A stretch of DNA of 64,000 nucleotides from Desulfosporosinus metallidurans. Its GTDB lineage: Bacteria > Bacillota > Desulfitobacteriia > Desulfitobacteriales > Desulfitobacteriaceae. The stretch covers positions 1 to 64,000 of the forward strand of contig NZ_MLBF01000022.1 of the NCBI RefSeq assembly GCF_001936615.1, in the 5' to 3' direction. The notes below the pieces were generated by a model that was not told the origin of the DNA, did no database searches, and saw only the letters and a list, made by a program, of their open reading frames with translations. Numbering within the stretch: position 1 is the stretch's first letter; every line of letters begins with the position of its first letter. The position numbers and the translations under genes were made by a program. Below, piece after piece: positions 35,834-45,549 of the stretch.

Positions 35834-36164
35834 GTATTTATCTCCCTTTATAAAAAAATTTCAGCTTGTTTAAGCCAGAAACCCGCTGACAGGTAATTCG
35901 AGCAGTCTACAAATTCTACGTTACACATACAATATTCGTCATCTTCCCGTCATTTCCTCTTAAGATAGCTTAAATAGTCCTAGAAAGAGCAAAAATGACC
36001 AGACCGTTCTCCAGGTACCCACAAATAGTAACGAACATGCTGATAATTCAGCATGGGTATAATGCCAAATGAAGCCATTAACTTGATTCATAGAATAGCA
36101 TTTTTTATGTAGGTATATTCCACAGGAGTTAAGTATTACCCCGCTATCTTTCACGTTGTAAAAG
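35834..36164. other. Intergenic stretch without recognised gene
   Basis: AT-rich. A small inverted repeat (ATGCTGA/TCAGCAT near 36040) is visible. A minus-strand frame at 35960-36154 has no family resemblance or ribosome binding site. Nothing else supportable. Confidence 0.3.
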
Positions 36165-36323
36165 CTAATCTAGCGAACTATGATCCCTAATCTGAGCTGA
36201 TTTAGGATCATTAACATCCATGATTTTCACCTTCGTTAAGTCAGTATCACAATAAGGACATAGCCAAGTTCTGTACTTACTAGCGCTATATGAGACTTTA
36301 CCACATTTGCTACACTTTTTCAT
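36165..36323 (-). CDS. Small zinc-ribbon protein
   Basis: A 52-residue frame reading MKKCSKCGKVSYSASKYRTW then LCPYCDTDLTKVKI has two CxxC pairs (CSKC and CPYC) spaced for one zinc ion. AGGAGGAG lies upstream, though 13 bases from the ATG, which is rather far. Function unknown; possibly nucleic-acid binding or a regulator. Confidence 0.6.
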   Translation of the reverse strand: MKKCSKCGKVSYSASKYRTWLCPYCDTDLTKVKIMDVNDPKSAQIRDHSSLD

Positions 36324-36461
36324 GAACAAAATAGCTCTCCTCCTGCTTCCCTATCTGAGCTTAGTATAGCAATAGTCATCGACAAAAATTTGTTTCTTTG
36401 AGTAGCCTCAGCAATTATACTAAAGATAAAAAAGTGTTTATAATAGAGGGGAATTTCAATA

Positions 36462-37520
36462 ATGAAGGGGGTACTGTTTTTGAGCACAGTGTCGATAATG
36501 GATGCAAGTTATAAAGACTGTCACGAGGCTATTGAAAAGATATTCCACCTGTTCCCTTTAGACTTAGAAGGGAAAAAAGTAGTTATTAAACCTAACGTTC
36601 TGCGTAGCGCAACCCCTGAAGAGGGTGTAACGACCCACCCGTCGGTGTTAAAAGCCGTCATAAATGAAGTGGTCAAGCGCCGTCCGGCTTCGCTCATTGT
36701 AGGCGATAACCCTGGAGTTTTTTCCTACGGCATGAATGAAAAGGCCTTTAAGGACACGGGCTTAATGGAAGTGGCCGGTAAATATTATCGTAACCTAGGC
36801 GTGGAAACTGTACAGATGAAAATTAATTCTCCATATATTGAAAATGCCCTAGTATCTCGGGCGATTATTGATGCCGACGTATATATCAGTGTGCCAAAGT
36901 TTAAAACCCACGGGCTCACCGGATTATCTTGCGCCATCAAAAATAATTTTGGGCTTTTAGCCGGTGCTCTGAAGGCACAAACCCATAAAAATGCGGGCAA
37001 CCCCTTCAACTTTGCCGAAGCACTGGTAGAAGTATTTTCCATCAGGGTTCCAGATCTGGTAATAGTGGACGGTGTTCTGGCTATGGAGGGTAACGGCCCT
37101 GCATCTAAAGATTTAATTAACCTTAGTAAGATCATGGCCAGTGATGACCCTGTGGCCTTAGACAGTGTTGTCGCCTACATGATGGGCTTTCCTGAACTTC
37201 CCCGCACCATTGAGTTAGCAGCTGCCAGAGGATACGGTATCAGTGAGCTTTCAAGGATAACTATTAATGGTAAACTCGAAGTCATACCAGGCTTCAAACT
37301 TCCGCAAACGGATCGGCGCGCTAGTACGATCATGGATTCTATTACTGCAGTAAGGCCTAGGGTAAATAATGAATTATGCACTCTCTGTGAAACCTGTATA
37401 GAGCATTGCCCCAATGGTGCTTTAACGATGGAGGAATACCCGGTTGTAAGCCCTGAACTGTGCATTACTTGTTTTTGCTGTCAGGAGCTTTGCCCGCAAA
37501 AGGCAATCGAATTAAAATAA
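36462..37520 (+). CDS. DUF362 domain protein with C-terminal 2[4Fe-4S] ferredoxin domain
   Basis: The 352-residue protein has an N-terminal DUF362 domain (KVVIKPNVLRSATPEEGVTT, VYISVPKFKTHGLTGLSCAI) and a C-terminal ferredoxin domain with two CxxCxxCxxxCP clusters (LCTLCETCIEHCPNGA and LCITCFCCQELCPQKA). The group is common in anaerobes; a redox role is likely but the partner is unknown. AGAGGGG lies upstream of the ATG. The start is about 140 bases from the divergent zinc-ribbon gene. Confidence 0.88.
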   Translation: MKGVLFLSTVSIMDASYKDCHEAIEKIFHLFPLDLEGKKVVIKPNVLRSATPEEGVTTHPSVLKAVINEVVKRRPASLIVGDNPGVFSYGMNEKAFKDTGLMEVAGKYYRNLGVETVQMKINSPYIENALVSRAIIDADVYISVPKFKTHGLTGLSCAIKNNFGLLAGALKAQTHKNAGNPFNFAEALVEVFSIRVPDLVIVDGVLAMEGNGPASKDLINLSKIMASDDPVALDSVVAYMMGFPELPRTIELAAARGYGISELSRITINGKLEVIPGFKLPQTDRRASTIMDSITAVRPRVNNELCTLCETCIEHCPNGALTMEEYPVVSPELCITCFCCQELCPQKAIELK

Positions 37521-37783
37521 TGCATCGAGACGGACATTGTCACCGTGAGCCCTCACCACTTTGATCACGATTCTGTCCATGTACTTCCAAGAAAGCCTTA
37601 AATCACCGACGGAGAAGGCCTGCACAACTTTTCCAGTCTGTCGATTCAGGGCACCGCAACATTCCATGATTCCGTACAAGGCGCAAAGGGGGGCATCAAG
37701 TGGTACAGCAACTCAACCCAAAGATCGTTTTGCCCATGCATTATAAACTAGACGATACATTTCTCTGCCGATCGAAGGCATAA
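37521..37783 (+). pseudogene. 3' remnant of an MBL-fold hydrolase
   Basis: Immediately after the DUF362 stop, a frame reads IETDIVTVSPHHFDHDSVHV, the MBL zinc motif HHFDHD in a degenerate form, then meets a TAA. After a further shift it continues as VVQQLNPKIVLPMHYKLDDT, the C-terminal signature of UlaG-like or YycJ-like enzymes. At least one stop and one frameshift inactivate it. Confidence 0.65.
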
Positions 37784-37859
37784 TTAGCCCTTGTCCCAAC
37801 AAGAACGATGTGTTACCATATCGATAGGGAATAACTGGAATAAGAAGGGGGTTAAATCC

Positions 37860-38438
37860 TTGAGTGAGAGTGCACAGCGTTCTGAACAATTGTTCACATA
37901 CCAAGATTACCTTACATGGCCAATAAATGAGCGCTGGGAATTGCTTAATGGACGGGCTTACAATATGACCCCAGCCCCTTCCCGCAGGCATCAGGAAATT
38001 TCCGGACAGCTACTTACTCTTTTTAACAACTATTTAAAAGGTAAAACTTGCCGGGTTTATGCAGCACCTTTTGATGTCCGCTTACCCCAGCTACAAGAGA
38101 GCGCTGAACAAACTTCAACCGTGGTGCAACCGGATTTAGTTGTAGTATGTGATAAGACCAAATTAGACCATCTCGGCTGCAAAGGAAGTCCTGACCTGGT
38201 TGTGGAGATTACTTCACCTTCCACTTTTCAAAAGGACCTGAAGGAGAAATTCATTCTGTACGAAAGAGTAGGCGTTCAAGAGTACTGGATCGTTTACCCA
38301 GAGGAAAATACCATATGTGTATTTCATCTTACACCTGAAGGTAAATACAGCAGACCGGAAGTTTACACAGAGCAAGATTCCATTATGGTTGGTATATTCG
38401 GAGATCTTACAATAGAACTTCCGGAAGTCTTTGCCTAA
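37860..38438 (+). CDS. Uma2 family (DUF820) PD-(D/E)XK endonuclease-like protein
   Basis: About 192 residues, with TWPINERWELLNGRAYNMTP at the start and the nuclease core VVQPDLVVVCD and GSPDLVVEITSPST followed by KFILYERVGVQEYWIVYPEE, as in the Uma2 family. The TTG at 37860 is chosen because AAGGGGG lies eight bases before it; a longer ATG frame to 37791 would run into the MBL remnant. Family members are numerous in some bacteria and their biological role is unclear. Confidence 0.8.
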   Translation: MSESAQRSEQLFTYQDYLTWPINERWELLNGRAYNMTPAPSRRHQEISGQLLTLFNNYLKGKTCRVYAAPFDVRLPQLQESAEQTSTVVQPDLVVVCDKTKLDHLGCKGSPDLVVEITSPSTFQKDLKEKFILYERVGVQEYWIVYPEENTICVFHLTPEGKYSRPEVYTEQDSIMVGIFGDLTIELPEVFA

Positions 38439-38494
38439 ATACAACCCTTGTATCTTCACTTCTACCAATCACCGAATTTTTCAGAAACTTATAA

Positions 38495-38532
38495 AAGGGC
38501 GCCAATCAGTTATAAATCTGATTGGCGCCCTT
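38495..38532. terminator. Bidirectional terminator between uma2 and OYE genes
   Basis: AAGGGCGCCAATCAG and its perfect complement form a 15-bp stem with an 8-base loop between convergent genes. The stem ends AAGGG/CCCTT, with A/T-rich flanks in both directions. Confidence 0.75.
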
Positions 38533-38561
38533 GAAATGTAGTCCGTAATGTTGCTAACAGA

Positions 38562-38588
38562 GTCCCTCAACTCAATCAGTTGGGGGAC
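38562..38588. repeat. Hairpin related to that at 32379-32407
   Basis: GTCCCTCAACT/AGTTGGGGGAC with one G-T pair and a 5-base loop overlaps the stop codon of the OYE gene. Both hairpins share CCCCCAACT, suggesting a small repeat family. Confidence 0.4.
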
Positions 38589-39583
38589 ACCGTGACCAAT
38601 GTTTTAATTGCTTGTTTCGCCCATTGCGAATTTTTAAAGACTGCGCGACCTACACCGATGAGGTCGGCTTTTTCTGCTACTAGTAATTGTTCGGCCGCCA
38701 GGGATTCTGTGACACCACCAGTTAGAATTACTGGAATGGATACAACTTTTTTGACAGCTTCGGTAAGGGGGGAGAAATACCCTTGCTCAGATGTTATCGG
38801 AGAGGTGTAGCCTAAAAAGCTACCGGAAATATCGAGAATGCTGATGCCTGCTTTTTCAAATTCTTTGGCCGCTATTTGGCTATCTTCAATCGTGATTCCG
38901 CCTTCCTTATAATCGGAGGCACCTAACCGCAAGAGTATGGGAAAATCGTTGCCTACAGCAGCTCGGACTGCTTCAATCACCTGAAGATGGAGACGAATAC
39001 GATTATGGATAGTTCCGCCATACTCATCGGTTCGCTTATTGGTCAAGGGCGAGAAGAACTGGTTAAGAAGGTAGCCGTGCGCGGAATGGATCTCCACTCC
39101 GTCAAAGCCTGCTTCCTTTACACGACGGGCAGCGTCCTGAAAGGACTGAACGATACCAGCAATTTCCTGTTTAGTAAGCTCCTTAGGGGGATTTCCATTC
39201 CGAGGATGGGGAACAGGGGAGGGACCGACCGGAGTATCCCCTATGATTTCCTGCGTGGTGGCACTTCCAGCGTGATTAATTTGCATAACAGTCTTGGAAC
39301 CATTGTCATGAATAACTTCGGCTAAACTCCGCAAGCCCTCCAATACATGATCATCAGCAACAGAAAGTTGATTCTTGCTAGCCTTGCCTTTTGGGTTGAT
39401 GAAGCTATGTTCAATTATGATGAGCGAAAAATAGCCACCGTTGGATTTTTCTTGATAATAGTCAAGTACAGCCTGGCTAATACCGCCATCCTCTTCAGAC
39501 TTGGCAGTAGCCATGGGCGGCATAATCAGCCGATTGTGCAGGGTCAATGAGCTGGCTTGCAAGGGTTCTAGTAAATGAGTCAT
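38576..39583 (-). CDS. NADH:flavin oxidoreductase (old yellow enzyme family)
   Basis: A 335-residue FMN TIM-barrel. LIMPPMATAKSEEDGGISQA binds flavin, MQINHAGS and GFDGVEIHSAHGYLLNQFFS carry the active-site residues (His-x-x-His in the latter), and the C-terminal ILTGGVTESLAAE and LIGVGRAVF bind the FMN phosphate. No iron-sulfur or second flavin domain is present, so it is a stand-alone ene-reductase. It follows the flavin reductase-like gene by about 13 bases in one operon under probable HxlR control. Confidence 0.9.
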   Translation of the reverse strand: MTHLLEPLQASSLTLHNRLIMPPMATAKSEEDGGISQAVLDYYQEKSNGGYFSLIIIEHSFINPKGKASKNQLSVADDHVLEGLRSLAEVIHDNGSKTVMQINHAGSATTQEIIGDTPVGPSPVPHPRNGNPPKELTKQEIAGIVQSFQDAARRVKEAGFDGVEIHSAHGYLLNQFFSPLTNKRTDEYGGTIHNRIRLHLQVIEAVRAAVGNDFPILLRLGASDYKEGGITIEDSQIAAKEFEKAGISILDISGSFLGYTSPITSEQGYFSPLTEAVKKVVSIPVILTGGVTESLAAEQLLVAEKADLIGVGRAVFKNSQWAKQAIKTLVTVSPN

Positions 39584-39596
39584 AACCGCTACCTCC

Positions 39597-40169
39597 TTAA
39601 ATTTTGAACTTCATCCCAATTGAGTGGGCCTGTCCTAGTTGTTCCCCGATATGGTAATACGCTAGATCGGTTGTGCTATAAACAAATGGTAATACTTTTT
39701 CTAAAGTTGGAATGCCTTTTTCGTTGAGAACAGCCTCATCAGCCTTGATGTCGACGATTTCACCAATAAACTGGGTGTGCAGACCAATTTCAACGGTTTG
39801 TTTTAGTCGACATTCTAAAATCAGGGGGAATTCTTCAACATAAGGGGCATCAACAAATTCACTCTTAACTGCGGTTAAATTAGCCGTAGTAAATTTATCA
39901 ACTTTAGTACCACTTACAAGGCCGGCATAGTCGGCTTCGGTAGCTTGCTTGCTAGATGGTATGCTAATGGTAAATGCCTTTCGTTTCATGATATTTCCAT
40001 AAGATGCTCGTGCTTTTACCAATGAAACAGCCACGCATGGTGGAACGGAACAACAAATTCCTGCCCATGCCGCAGTCATGATATTAGGGGTATTATTTTC
40101 TCCATAAGTTCCTACTACCCATACCGGACTAGGCAGCGCAAACACTTTAGCACCTATTGATTTTTTCAT
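39597..40169 (-). CDS. Flavin reductase-like (FMN-binding split-barrel) protein
   Basis: The 190-residue protein shows VWVVGTYGENNTPNIMTAAW and the AxxxGxxSxxPP-like stretch AGICCSVPPCVAVSL of the flavin reductase-like domain, then GLVSGTKVDKF. It binds FMN and may reduce or carry it. First gene of the operon with OYE, transcribed away from the HxlR regulator. Confidence 0.88.
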   Translation of the reverse strand: MKKSIGAKVFALPSPVWVVGTYGENNTPNIMTAAWAGICCSVPPCVAVSLVKARASYGNIMKRKAFTISIPSSKQATEADYAGLVSGTKVDKFTTANLTAVKSEFVDAPYVEEFPLILECRLKQTVEIGLHTQFIGEIVDIKADEAVLNEKGIPTLEKVLPFVYSTTDLAYYHIGEQLGQAHSIGMKFKI

Positions 40170-40287
40170 TACTCCACTCCCTTTATTGTTGATTGAAAAG
40201 CTACTACATATGTATTATTATATAAATACGTTATAAATAATAGTATGCACTTAATTGTAAGGTACTAACCTAAAGGAGAGTGAAGGT

Positions 40288-40614
40288 ATGGGGCAAGGAG
40301 ATGAAGTATTTTCCGCACCATTTGAATATACATTGTCTATAATCGGTGGAAAATGGAAAATGATTATCATGTTTTGGTTGTCTAAACGTAAAATAATGAG
40401 ATACGGAGAATTAAAGAAATCAATAAAAGGGATTACTCATAAAATGTTAAGCAGTCAGCTAAAGGAACTTGAATCTGAGGGAATTATTATTCGGAAAGAA
40501 TATCATCAAATTCCACCTAAAGTAGAATATTCTTTGTCAGAAAAAGGAGAAACCCTCATGCCTATCTTAGAGGCAATGTGCAATTGGGGACATGCATATT
40601 TTGAAGATAATTAA
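40288..40614 (+). CDS. HxlR family transcriptional regulator
   Basis: A 108-residue winged-helix protein: FEYTLSIIGGKWKMIIMFWL, RYGELKKSIKGITHKMLSSQ, LKELESEGIIIRKEYHQIPP and VEYSLSEKGETLMPIL are the HxlR landmarks. No conserved redox cysteine is evident at the N-terminus, unlike YodB or HypR. It is divergent from the flavin reductase/OYE operon, and the 118-base gap with AT-rich palindromic sequence is the likely operator. AAAGGAG precedes the start. Confidence 0.9.
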   Translation: MGQGDEVFSAPFEYTLSIIGGKWKMIIMFWLSKRKIMRYGELKKSIKGITHKMLSSQLKELESEGIIIRKEYHQIPPKVEYSLSEKGETLMPILEAMCNWGHAYFEDN

Positions 40615-40701
40615 TTTTTTACCGTACACGACATAAAGTATGACCTAATTAGACCTTTGCAGCTGTATGGGAACTCCTGACCTGGTTGTGGATAGAGTGA
40701 G

Positions 40702-41661
40702 TTAAACCTTCACCGTCTTCTTCATTACAAACCCCGGCAGCGGCTCCTTCATCTTCCAGACAAAGCTAATCGGCGACGAGCCATAGTGACTTTGAACGTC
40801 CGCCAACCAAGACAGGTAAAGGGGGCAGCAAAGGTTGACTCCTTCTTGTACTTTCGCACAAAAAACAACACATTCCCACCATGAACTGCTTGGTTGATAT
40901 ACCTCTGCCCAGTCATCGATTCCTCAGTCGTTCGACTCTGGGATTGCCAATGAAATAACTCTTCATTAATGGAATAATCCTGATACATCGTCGATGGAGA
41001 ATAATCCTTTTCGGACTTGTTCAAGGTCACGAAAAACACATCCAATTTCTTCTCTGCTAGGTAGAGAACTCCTTCCCGGAAAGAGCTCTTCTTTCTCTCC
41101 GTATGTTTCCCCAGAGCCACCAAAATCTGGTCCAAGGTGTACGAGCAATATAAATCCAGCGGACTTTCATTTCCTAATTCATCCATAGGCTTATCCACGA
41201 AATCTATCGTCACATACTGGTATTCCAAGACGTCCATGAGTTCTACATAATGCGACTAATCTTTTGGATCGACCATCCTTAGCATGTCCTTTCCCCCTGT
41301 ACGATTGTTGTCTTGCAACTCTAATCATACAGGATTAAGCTCTTGGGGTGGTCAACTATTATGTTAGCACTACTACATCCTTTTGAAAACCGAAGTTACC
41401 TTTTTGAATACACTCTATAATGTACTGCAAAATTCCATTACATAAATTAACTCGGTCTCTGACGATGGTATCCCCATCATCGATATAATCAAAAATCTCG
41501 CGCAGGATTCTAGTCAGGTAATCCGCCAAAATATTAGGATACTCAGCCGAATCCAGCGGCTGAGTATCCTTTATTACAAGCTCTTGATCAACTTTATTCA
41601 GGTTTTCCTTGATGATCCCATTAATGATTTGCTCATACAGGCCATAGATAATTCCAGACAT
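40702..41661 (-). pseudogene. Internally deleted DEAD/DEAH helicase with DUF3427 C-terminus
   Basis: 41359-41661 encodes the N-terminus (GLYEQIINGIIKENLNKVDQ, YLTRILREIFDYIDDGDTIV), typical of DUF3427 helicases. 40749-41240 encodes the DUF3427 part (CSYTLDQILVALGKHTERKK, FREGVLYLAEKKLDVFFVTL, NKSEKDYSPSTMYQDYSINE, TGQRYINQAVHGGNVLFFVR). After a one-base shift near 40810 it ends as YLSWLADVQSHYGSSPISFV to a stop at 40702. The phospholipase-like and helicase core (about 600 residues) is gone. Confidence 0.75.
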
Positions 41662-41670
41662 GCTACACCT

Positions 41671-42057
41671 CTAAATCAAAACTGATTTTAGCTTTTCCAC
41701 AAGTGGAATATCTGCTGGGGCAAAGTCGTATAAGTCTAGCTCATGGCGATTAACCCACGCGATGTGGCTGTGCACGTTTAACGTGAAGTCACCCGAAATC
41801 CACTTACACCAGAAGGCCATCAGTTTAATGGTTCCGCTGCGATACGTAAAAATGCTTTCACCGAAGAAATCTAAAACTTCTATATCGACATCAAGTTCTT
41901 GTCTTATTTCTCGTTTTAAGCATTCCTCTGGAGTCTCTCCAGGTTCAATTTTACCACCCGGAAACTCCCATTTTCCTGCTAAATTTTCACCTGGTGCCCG
42001 TTGGGCAATTAGGACTCGGTTAGCCTTTAAGATGATTGCTGCTGTTACTTCCTACAT
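41671..42057 (-). pseudogene. Nudix hydrolase with a stop at codon 2
   Basis: The minus strand is open from 42051 to a stop at 41671 and encodes EVTAAIILKANRVLIAQRAP, GKWEFPGGKIEPGETPEECL and KREIRQELDVDIEV: a MutT-type Nudix box with Gln in the first position of the usual EE pair. The only good start, ATG at 42057, is followed at once by TAG, and no other ATG, GTG or TTG opens the frame before the Nudix box. Either the gene is dead or it starts at a non-standard codon. Confidence 0.65.
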
Positions 42058-42417
42058 GGTTTTCAGTCCTTTATTTTGCTTTTCAGCATCCTGACCGATC
42101 CTGGCGCTGTCTAAGGAGATTACAATGACTATATCACGGTAGTTTAAGTATTCTAGCGCTCAAGCAAAACCTTCATATTGTCGATTTCTCAGATAAAAGA
42201 GAGGTACCTGGAACCTGAGCGGAACTGTGACCAATGGGATACGTTCCGTCGAATACTAACAGTTCGATTATCGGTGTAATTGTTTGTTCTATAGGTTTTC
42301 CTGTCAATTTATATATTAACTTGATCATAAACTTTATTTAATGTTGCTCATATGTTTCCATGGCCCCAGTGGTTTGTAGAGTCCCAGATCGAATAGAATT
42401 ATTCTATTTTTCCATCT
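42058..42417. other. Intergenic stretch between Nudix and Wadjet remnants
   Basis: A 37-codon minus-strand frame ending LDSARIGQDAEKQNKGLKTM shares its last ATG with the Nudix start and opens after a TGA; it is probably the tail of a lost gene. GGAAC/GTTCC inverted repeats around 42220-42245 resemble the 34623 element. Nothing further is supportable. Confidence 0.3.
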
Positions 42418-43839
42418 TCAGTAATTCTTTATCTCTCTACATATCACTTCCATCACATCTTTCTTTAAATCCTTAGCAAATTCCTCCTGGTATACTTTTA
42501 CGCCCAGCTCCACCATGACCTTTGGTAAATCGTCTAGACTCTTCTTGAGAATCTTTATATCTTGAACCGAAAAGGGGAGATGCGCCGAATCGCTAAGCTT
42601 ACAATAAGTCGCAACGTCCATCCTCCCCGCCTCAAAATTAACTGAGAAGCGCTCCTGTATCCCCCACATCATTTGCAACCCCGGCAAATCCAGATCACCA
42701 GAGTAATAAACGGGGCAATCAGGGTTTGAGTCAAGGCATCTGGTAATGAAAGCTATTGCGGCGCTACGGGATTGTCCCGATGTACATACAAGCGCCGGGA
42801 AATTTTCCGGGATCTGTTCAAGGGACAACCCATTAAGATCAAGAAACTGCACAATCTCATCCACCAAATAAGATAAAACTGATGGATTCTCAAAGGCATA
42901 GATTACTGAATAAACCGGAAATTTCCCGTAAGACAATATTTCGCTCAAATTTAAAGTCCTTGGTGAAATACCTGAAGTAAAATGCGGAGCAAAAACATGG
43001 GAAAATGAGCTTATATCATCGTCCATAAGTCCAAAGTTCCGATAAATCTGCCTCTTTTGCATATACTCGGGAACAACCAGCTTATCACTTGCTGTTTTTC
43101 GACCTATTTTGATCATTTGATTATCAATATCATTCAGGGCGTACCATAACAATCTTCCAGCAGTCATTTTCCAATCAAACGCATGGGGGTCATTGGTCAC
43201 ATAATCTGCAAACATAGGAATTCTGACTCTATTCACACATACACTTAATTCCTTAAACATAACCTCTCTACCGACAAACAAATGCCACAATGCCTTTATG
43301 CATTTATAGAGATCTGAGCAGGCATCTTCGCCTTTACGTAAGGCGCTCTTTAGAACTCGGTATCCAGAAGCTGTTCCTGTTTTAAGTCTTTCAAACCAAT
43401 TAAAGGTTTCTTGACAAAATACTATATTATCTAATGGGAATCCGTGTTCTCGCTCAAAATCCTGACTCACCTGCTCAAAAAGATGAGTCCATGCCGTCTC
43501 CTTTAACTGTTTCTGTTCCACCTTTGTCAATAGCGGTTCATTATTTAGAACTTCGTACAAATCGGGAATCGTCAGCTTGTAACCCTGTTGCAATTCCTCG
43601 GCAAAGATTTTCAACGGTACATGAAGCTCTGATCCCGAATGGATCAATCGCTGTACACGATTGCCAAAATAATTCTGCAATCGTTGGGCTTCAGCAAGTG
43701 AACTCGCTTTTATCTCAGCGTTGCCCCTTACTCCGCTTTGACCTTGATACTTTTTAAAAATAGCCTTTAATAAATTGCTTAAAAGTGGATCGCCATAATA
43801 TTGTCTCGCTGTTTTGCGGTAAGCAAGCTCCATAATCAA
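42418..43839 (-). CDS. JetD-like protein of Wadjet-type system (TIGR02679)
   Basis: The 473-residue protein matches the TIGR02679 family, the topoisomerase-like nuclease subunit (JetD/MksG type) of SMC-based plasmid defence. The C-terminal DUF2399 part shows PALVCTSGQSRSAAIAF and VYYSGDLDLPGLQMMW, whose Asp-x-Asp is the TOPRIM metal site. It appears full length. Its partner genes upstream on the same strand are broken, so it is probably orphaned. Confidence 0.8.
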   Translation of the reverse strand: MIMELAYRKTARQYYGDPLLSNLLKAIFKKYQGQSGVRGNAEIKASSLAEAQRLQNYFGNRVQRLIHSGSELHVPLKIFAEELQQGYKLTIPDLYEVLNNEPLLTKVEQKQLKETAWTHLFEQVSQDFEREHGFPLDNIVFCQETFNWFERLKTGTASGYRVLKSALRKGEDACSDLYKCIKALWHLFVGREVMFKELSVCVNRVRIPMFADYVTNDPHAFDWKMTAGRLLWYALNDIDNQMIKIGRKTASDKLVVPEYMQKRQIYRNFGLMDDDISSFSHVFAPHFTSGISPRTLNLSEILSYGKFPVYSVIYAFENPSVLSYLVDEIVQFLDLNGLSLEQIPENFPALVCTSGQSRSAAIAFITRCLDSNPDCPVYYSGDLDLPGLQMMWGIQERFSVNFEAGRMDVATYCKLSDSAHLPFSVQDIKILKKSLDDLPKVMVELGVKVYQEEFAKDLKKDVMEVICREIKNY

Positions 43840-43859
43840 CCTCTCTCATCAGATCATCC

Positions 43860-44950
43860 CTATTTCTCAACCAACACTCGTCTTTCACCATTCCAGCGGT
43901 AATGAAACAATGTAACCACATCGATGTCCTTTGGCCTATAAATCTCATAGATGGCCAAGCTTGGGACAGTATCGTAACACCCCCAAAGCACCTGAGACGT
44001 CATGATATAGTCAAAGCCCATGTCCGTTAATAAATGAAACATATCCCGCATATTGGCATCGTCCACACCGGCAAAAGCTTCATCTAAGGAAATAATCTTA
44101 GGCGCATCTGCACTGGCATCGCTATATCTGGAAACAGCAAAAAACAATTGTAGCGGTCGTAGCGTTTCTCAATTTTCCCGAGCTCTGTTAAGTGCATTTG
44201 CAGTTCTTCCAAGTGGTCTGTAATTTGATCCATATCTTCCAACAGATCAGATAGTGAACTTAACTCTTCTTCCATTAAAGGGGGCAAGGCCTTGGTCAAT
44301 ATTTCATAGATGGAGGACGGCTTAAAATCCTTAGACAGCTTGGGGCTCCTCAACTCCAAAAGCAGCTTCAGCAAATCCCTATACGATTCATTCTCTCTAA
44401 ATCCAAAGAAGGACTTATTGACCATGTCGCGATAAGCCGTTTGCTCTTGAACCACTTGCCCCCCTGAGGCAATTTTATCCTCTAATATTTTGCGATTAAG
44501 GGGAACCTTTTTCCCCTGCTCCAACCATAAAGTATAATCATACAGGTAAAAGTCTTGATTGATTCGCCTTCCGTCTTCCAGCAAAAATCCCCAAAATCCG
44601 AGTTGAGGCACACCCCGTCGCGCCCTAAGTCCGATACCGATGGTTTTATATGAATTTTTTAGCGGGTGATAAAATTCAAGCCAAAGGTAACCGGTTCTGT
44701 CCGTATGCCCTTGATCTGCTTCCCCAAGCAAATAGTATTCCAGCCGACGGTCCCGAGACCCAAATGGATCGAGCCGCTCTGGCCTTTTATCTCCGTCCAA
44801 CACGAGAGGAATAAAACTTTGCATCGTGACAGATTTGCCTGAACCATTGGTCCCTCGTAAAATCAGTCTCCCCTCTTCAAAAAGGAATTCTTCCTCATCG
44901 TAGTACCAAAAATTAAGGATTCCCGCCCGCTTCATCTGCCATCGTTCCAA
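43860..44950 (-). pseudogene. Internally deleted JetC-like SMC ATPase (TIGR02680)
   Basis: 44160-44950 encodes the SMC head N-terminus with Walker A RGTNGSGKSVTMQSFI and about 270 residues. 43860-44150 encodes the C-terminal head with Walker B PKIISLDEAFAGVDD. The two frames meet out of register near 44155, and the roughly 1000-residue coiled-coil and hinge part of the usual 1350-1400-residue protein is absent. It cannot form an SMC arm, so the system should be inactive. Confidence 0.8.
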
Positions 44951-44961
44951 AACAATCCCCC

Positions 44962-45549
44962 CTAATCATCCAGCTCCACGGATCCATATTGAACTTTCCA
45001 CCTTCCTCCGGCGGCATTTAAGACAAAAAACACATGATCTTCCCATTGTCCGAAGCCCCACTCCACTAGATGCTCACAGACAAGGTCGGCCAAAGGGGTG
45101 GAAGACTTCATTTTTCGATATTCATTGATCCAAAAGTCCCCATAATCGTCCTTTAGTTTAAGTAAAAGGCGTTCCACTTCACTTTTCGTAATCCGCACAG
45201 AACCATCCAATTCTGCTTTGATTCCTAATTCAGAGTTTGTAAGACTATGGCGTATTTTCCCACAGACAAGCATTGTCAGATCTGAAATGGAAGCTAGTGT
45301 GGGAAATAATTCAGAATCGGCCGTCATCTCCGGTTCAAAAAATAAGATCCCTTCGCGGTACTTACTGCCTGCCCAGCCAAACATTGATTTCAATTGTTGA
45401 ATTAAGTAATTTTTTTGGCCGTGAAAATAAAAGGAGTCTTCCTGCCACTGACGATCAAGCACAATAGGTTCAAGTAAAAAACGCCGATATAGACTATACC
45501 TTCTACTACGATTCATGATTATAACCCCATTACTTCCACAAATCATCAA
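44962..45549 (-). pseudogene. Truncated JetB-like protein (TIGR02678), C-terminal half
   Basis: About 195 residues resemble the C-terminal half of TIGR02678 (RRYSLYRRFLLEPIVLDRQW, EGILFFEPEMTADSELFPTL, SEVERLLLKLKDDYGDFW). The N-terminal 200 residues are missing, and the usual upstream TIGR02677 (JetA) gene is not present. The frame overlaps the upstream nuclease-like gene by 20 bases, marking a deletion junction near 45530. Confidence 0.65.

Noticed and set aside
36462..37520. DUF362-ferredoxin protein as part of the sugar cluster or redox partner of OYE
   Set aside because: Opposite orientation, separate promoter region and intervening pseudogenes give no operon support.
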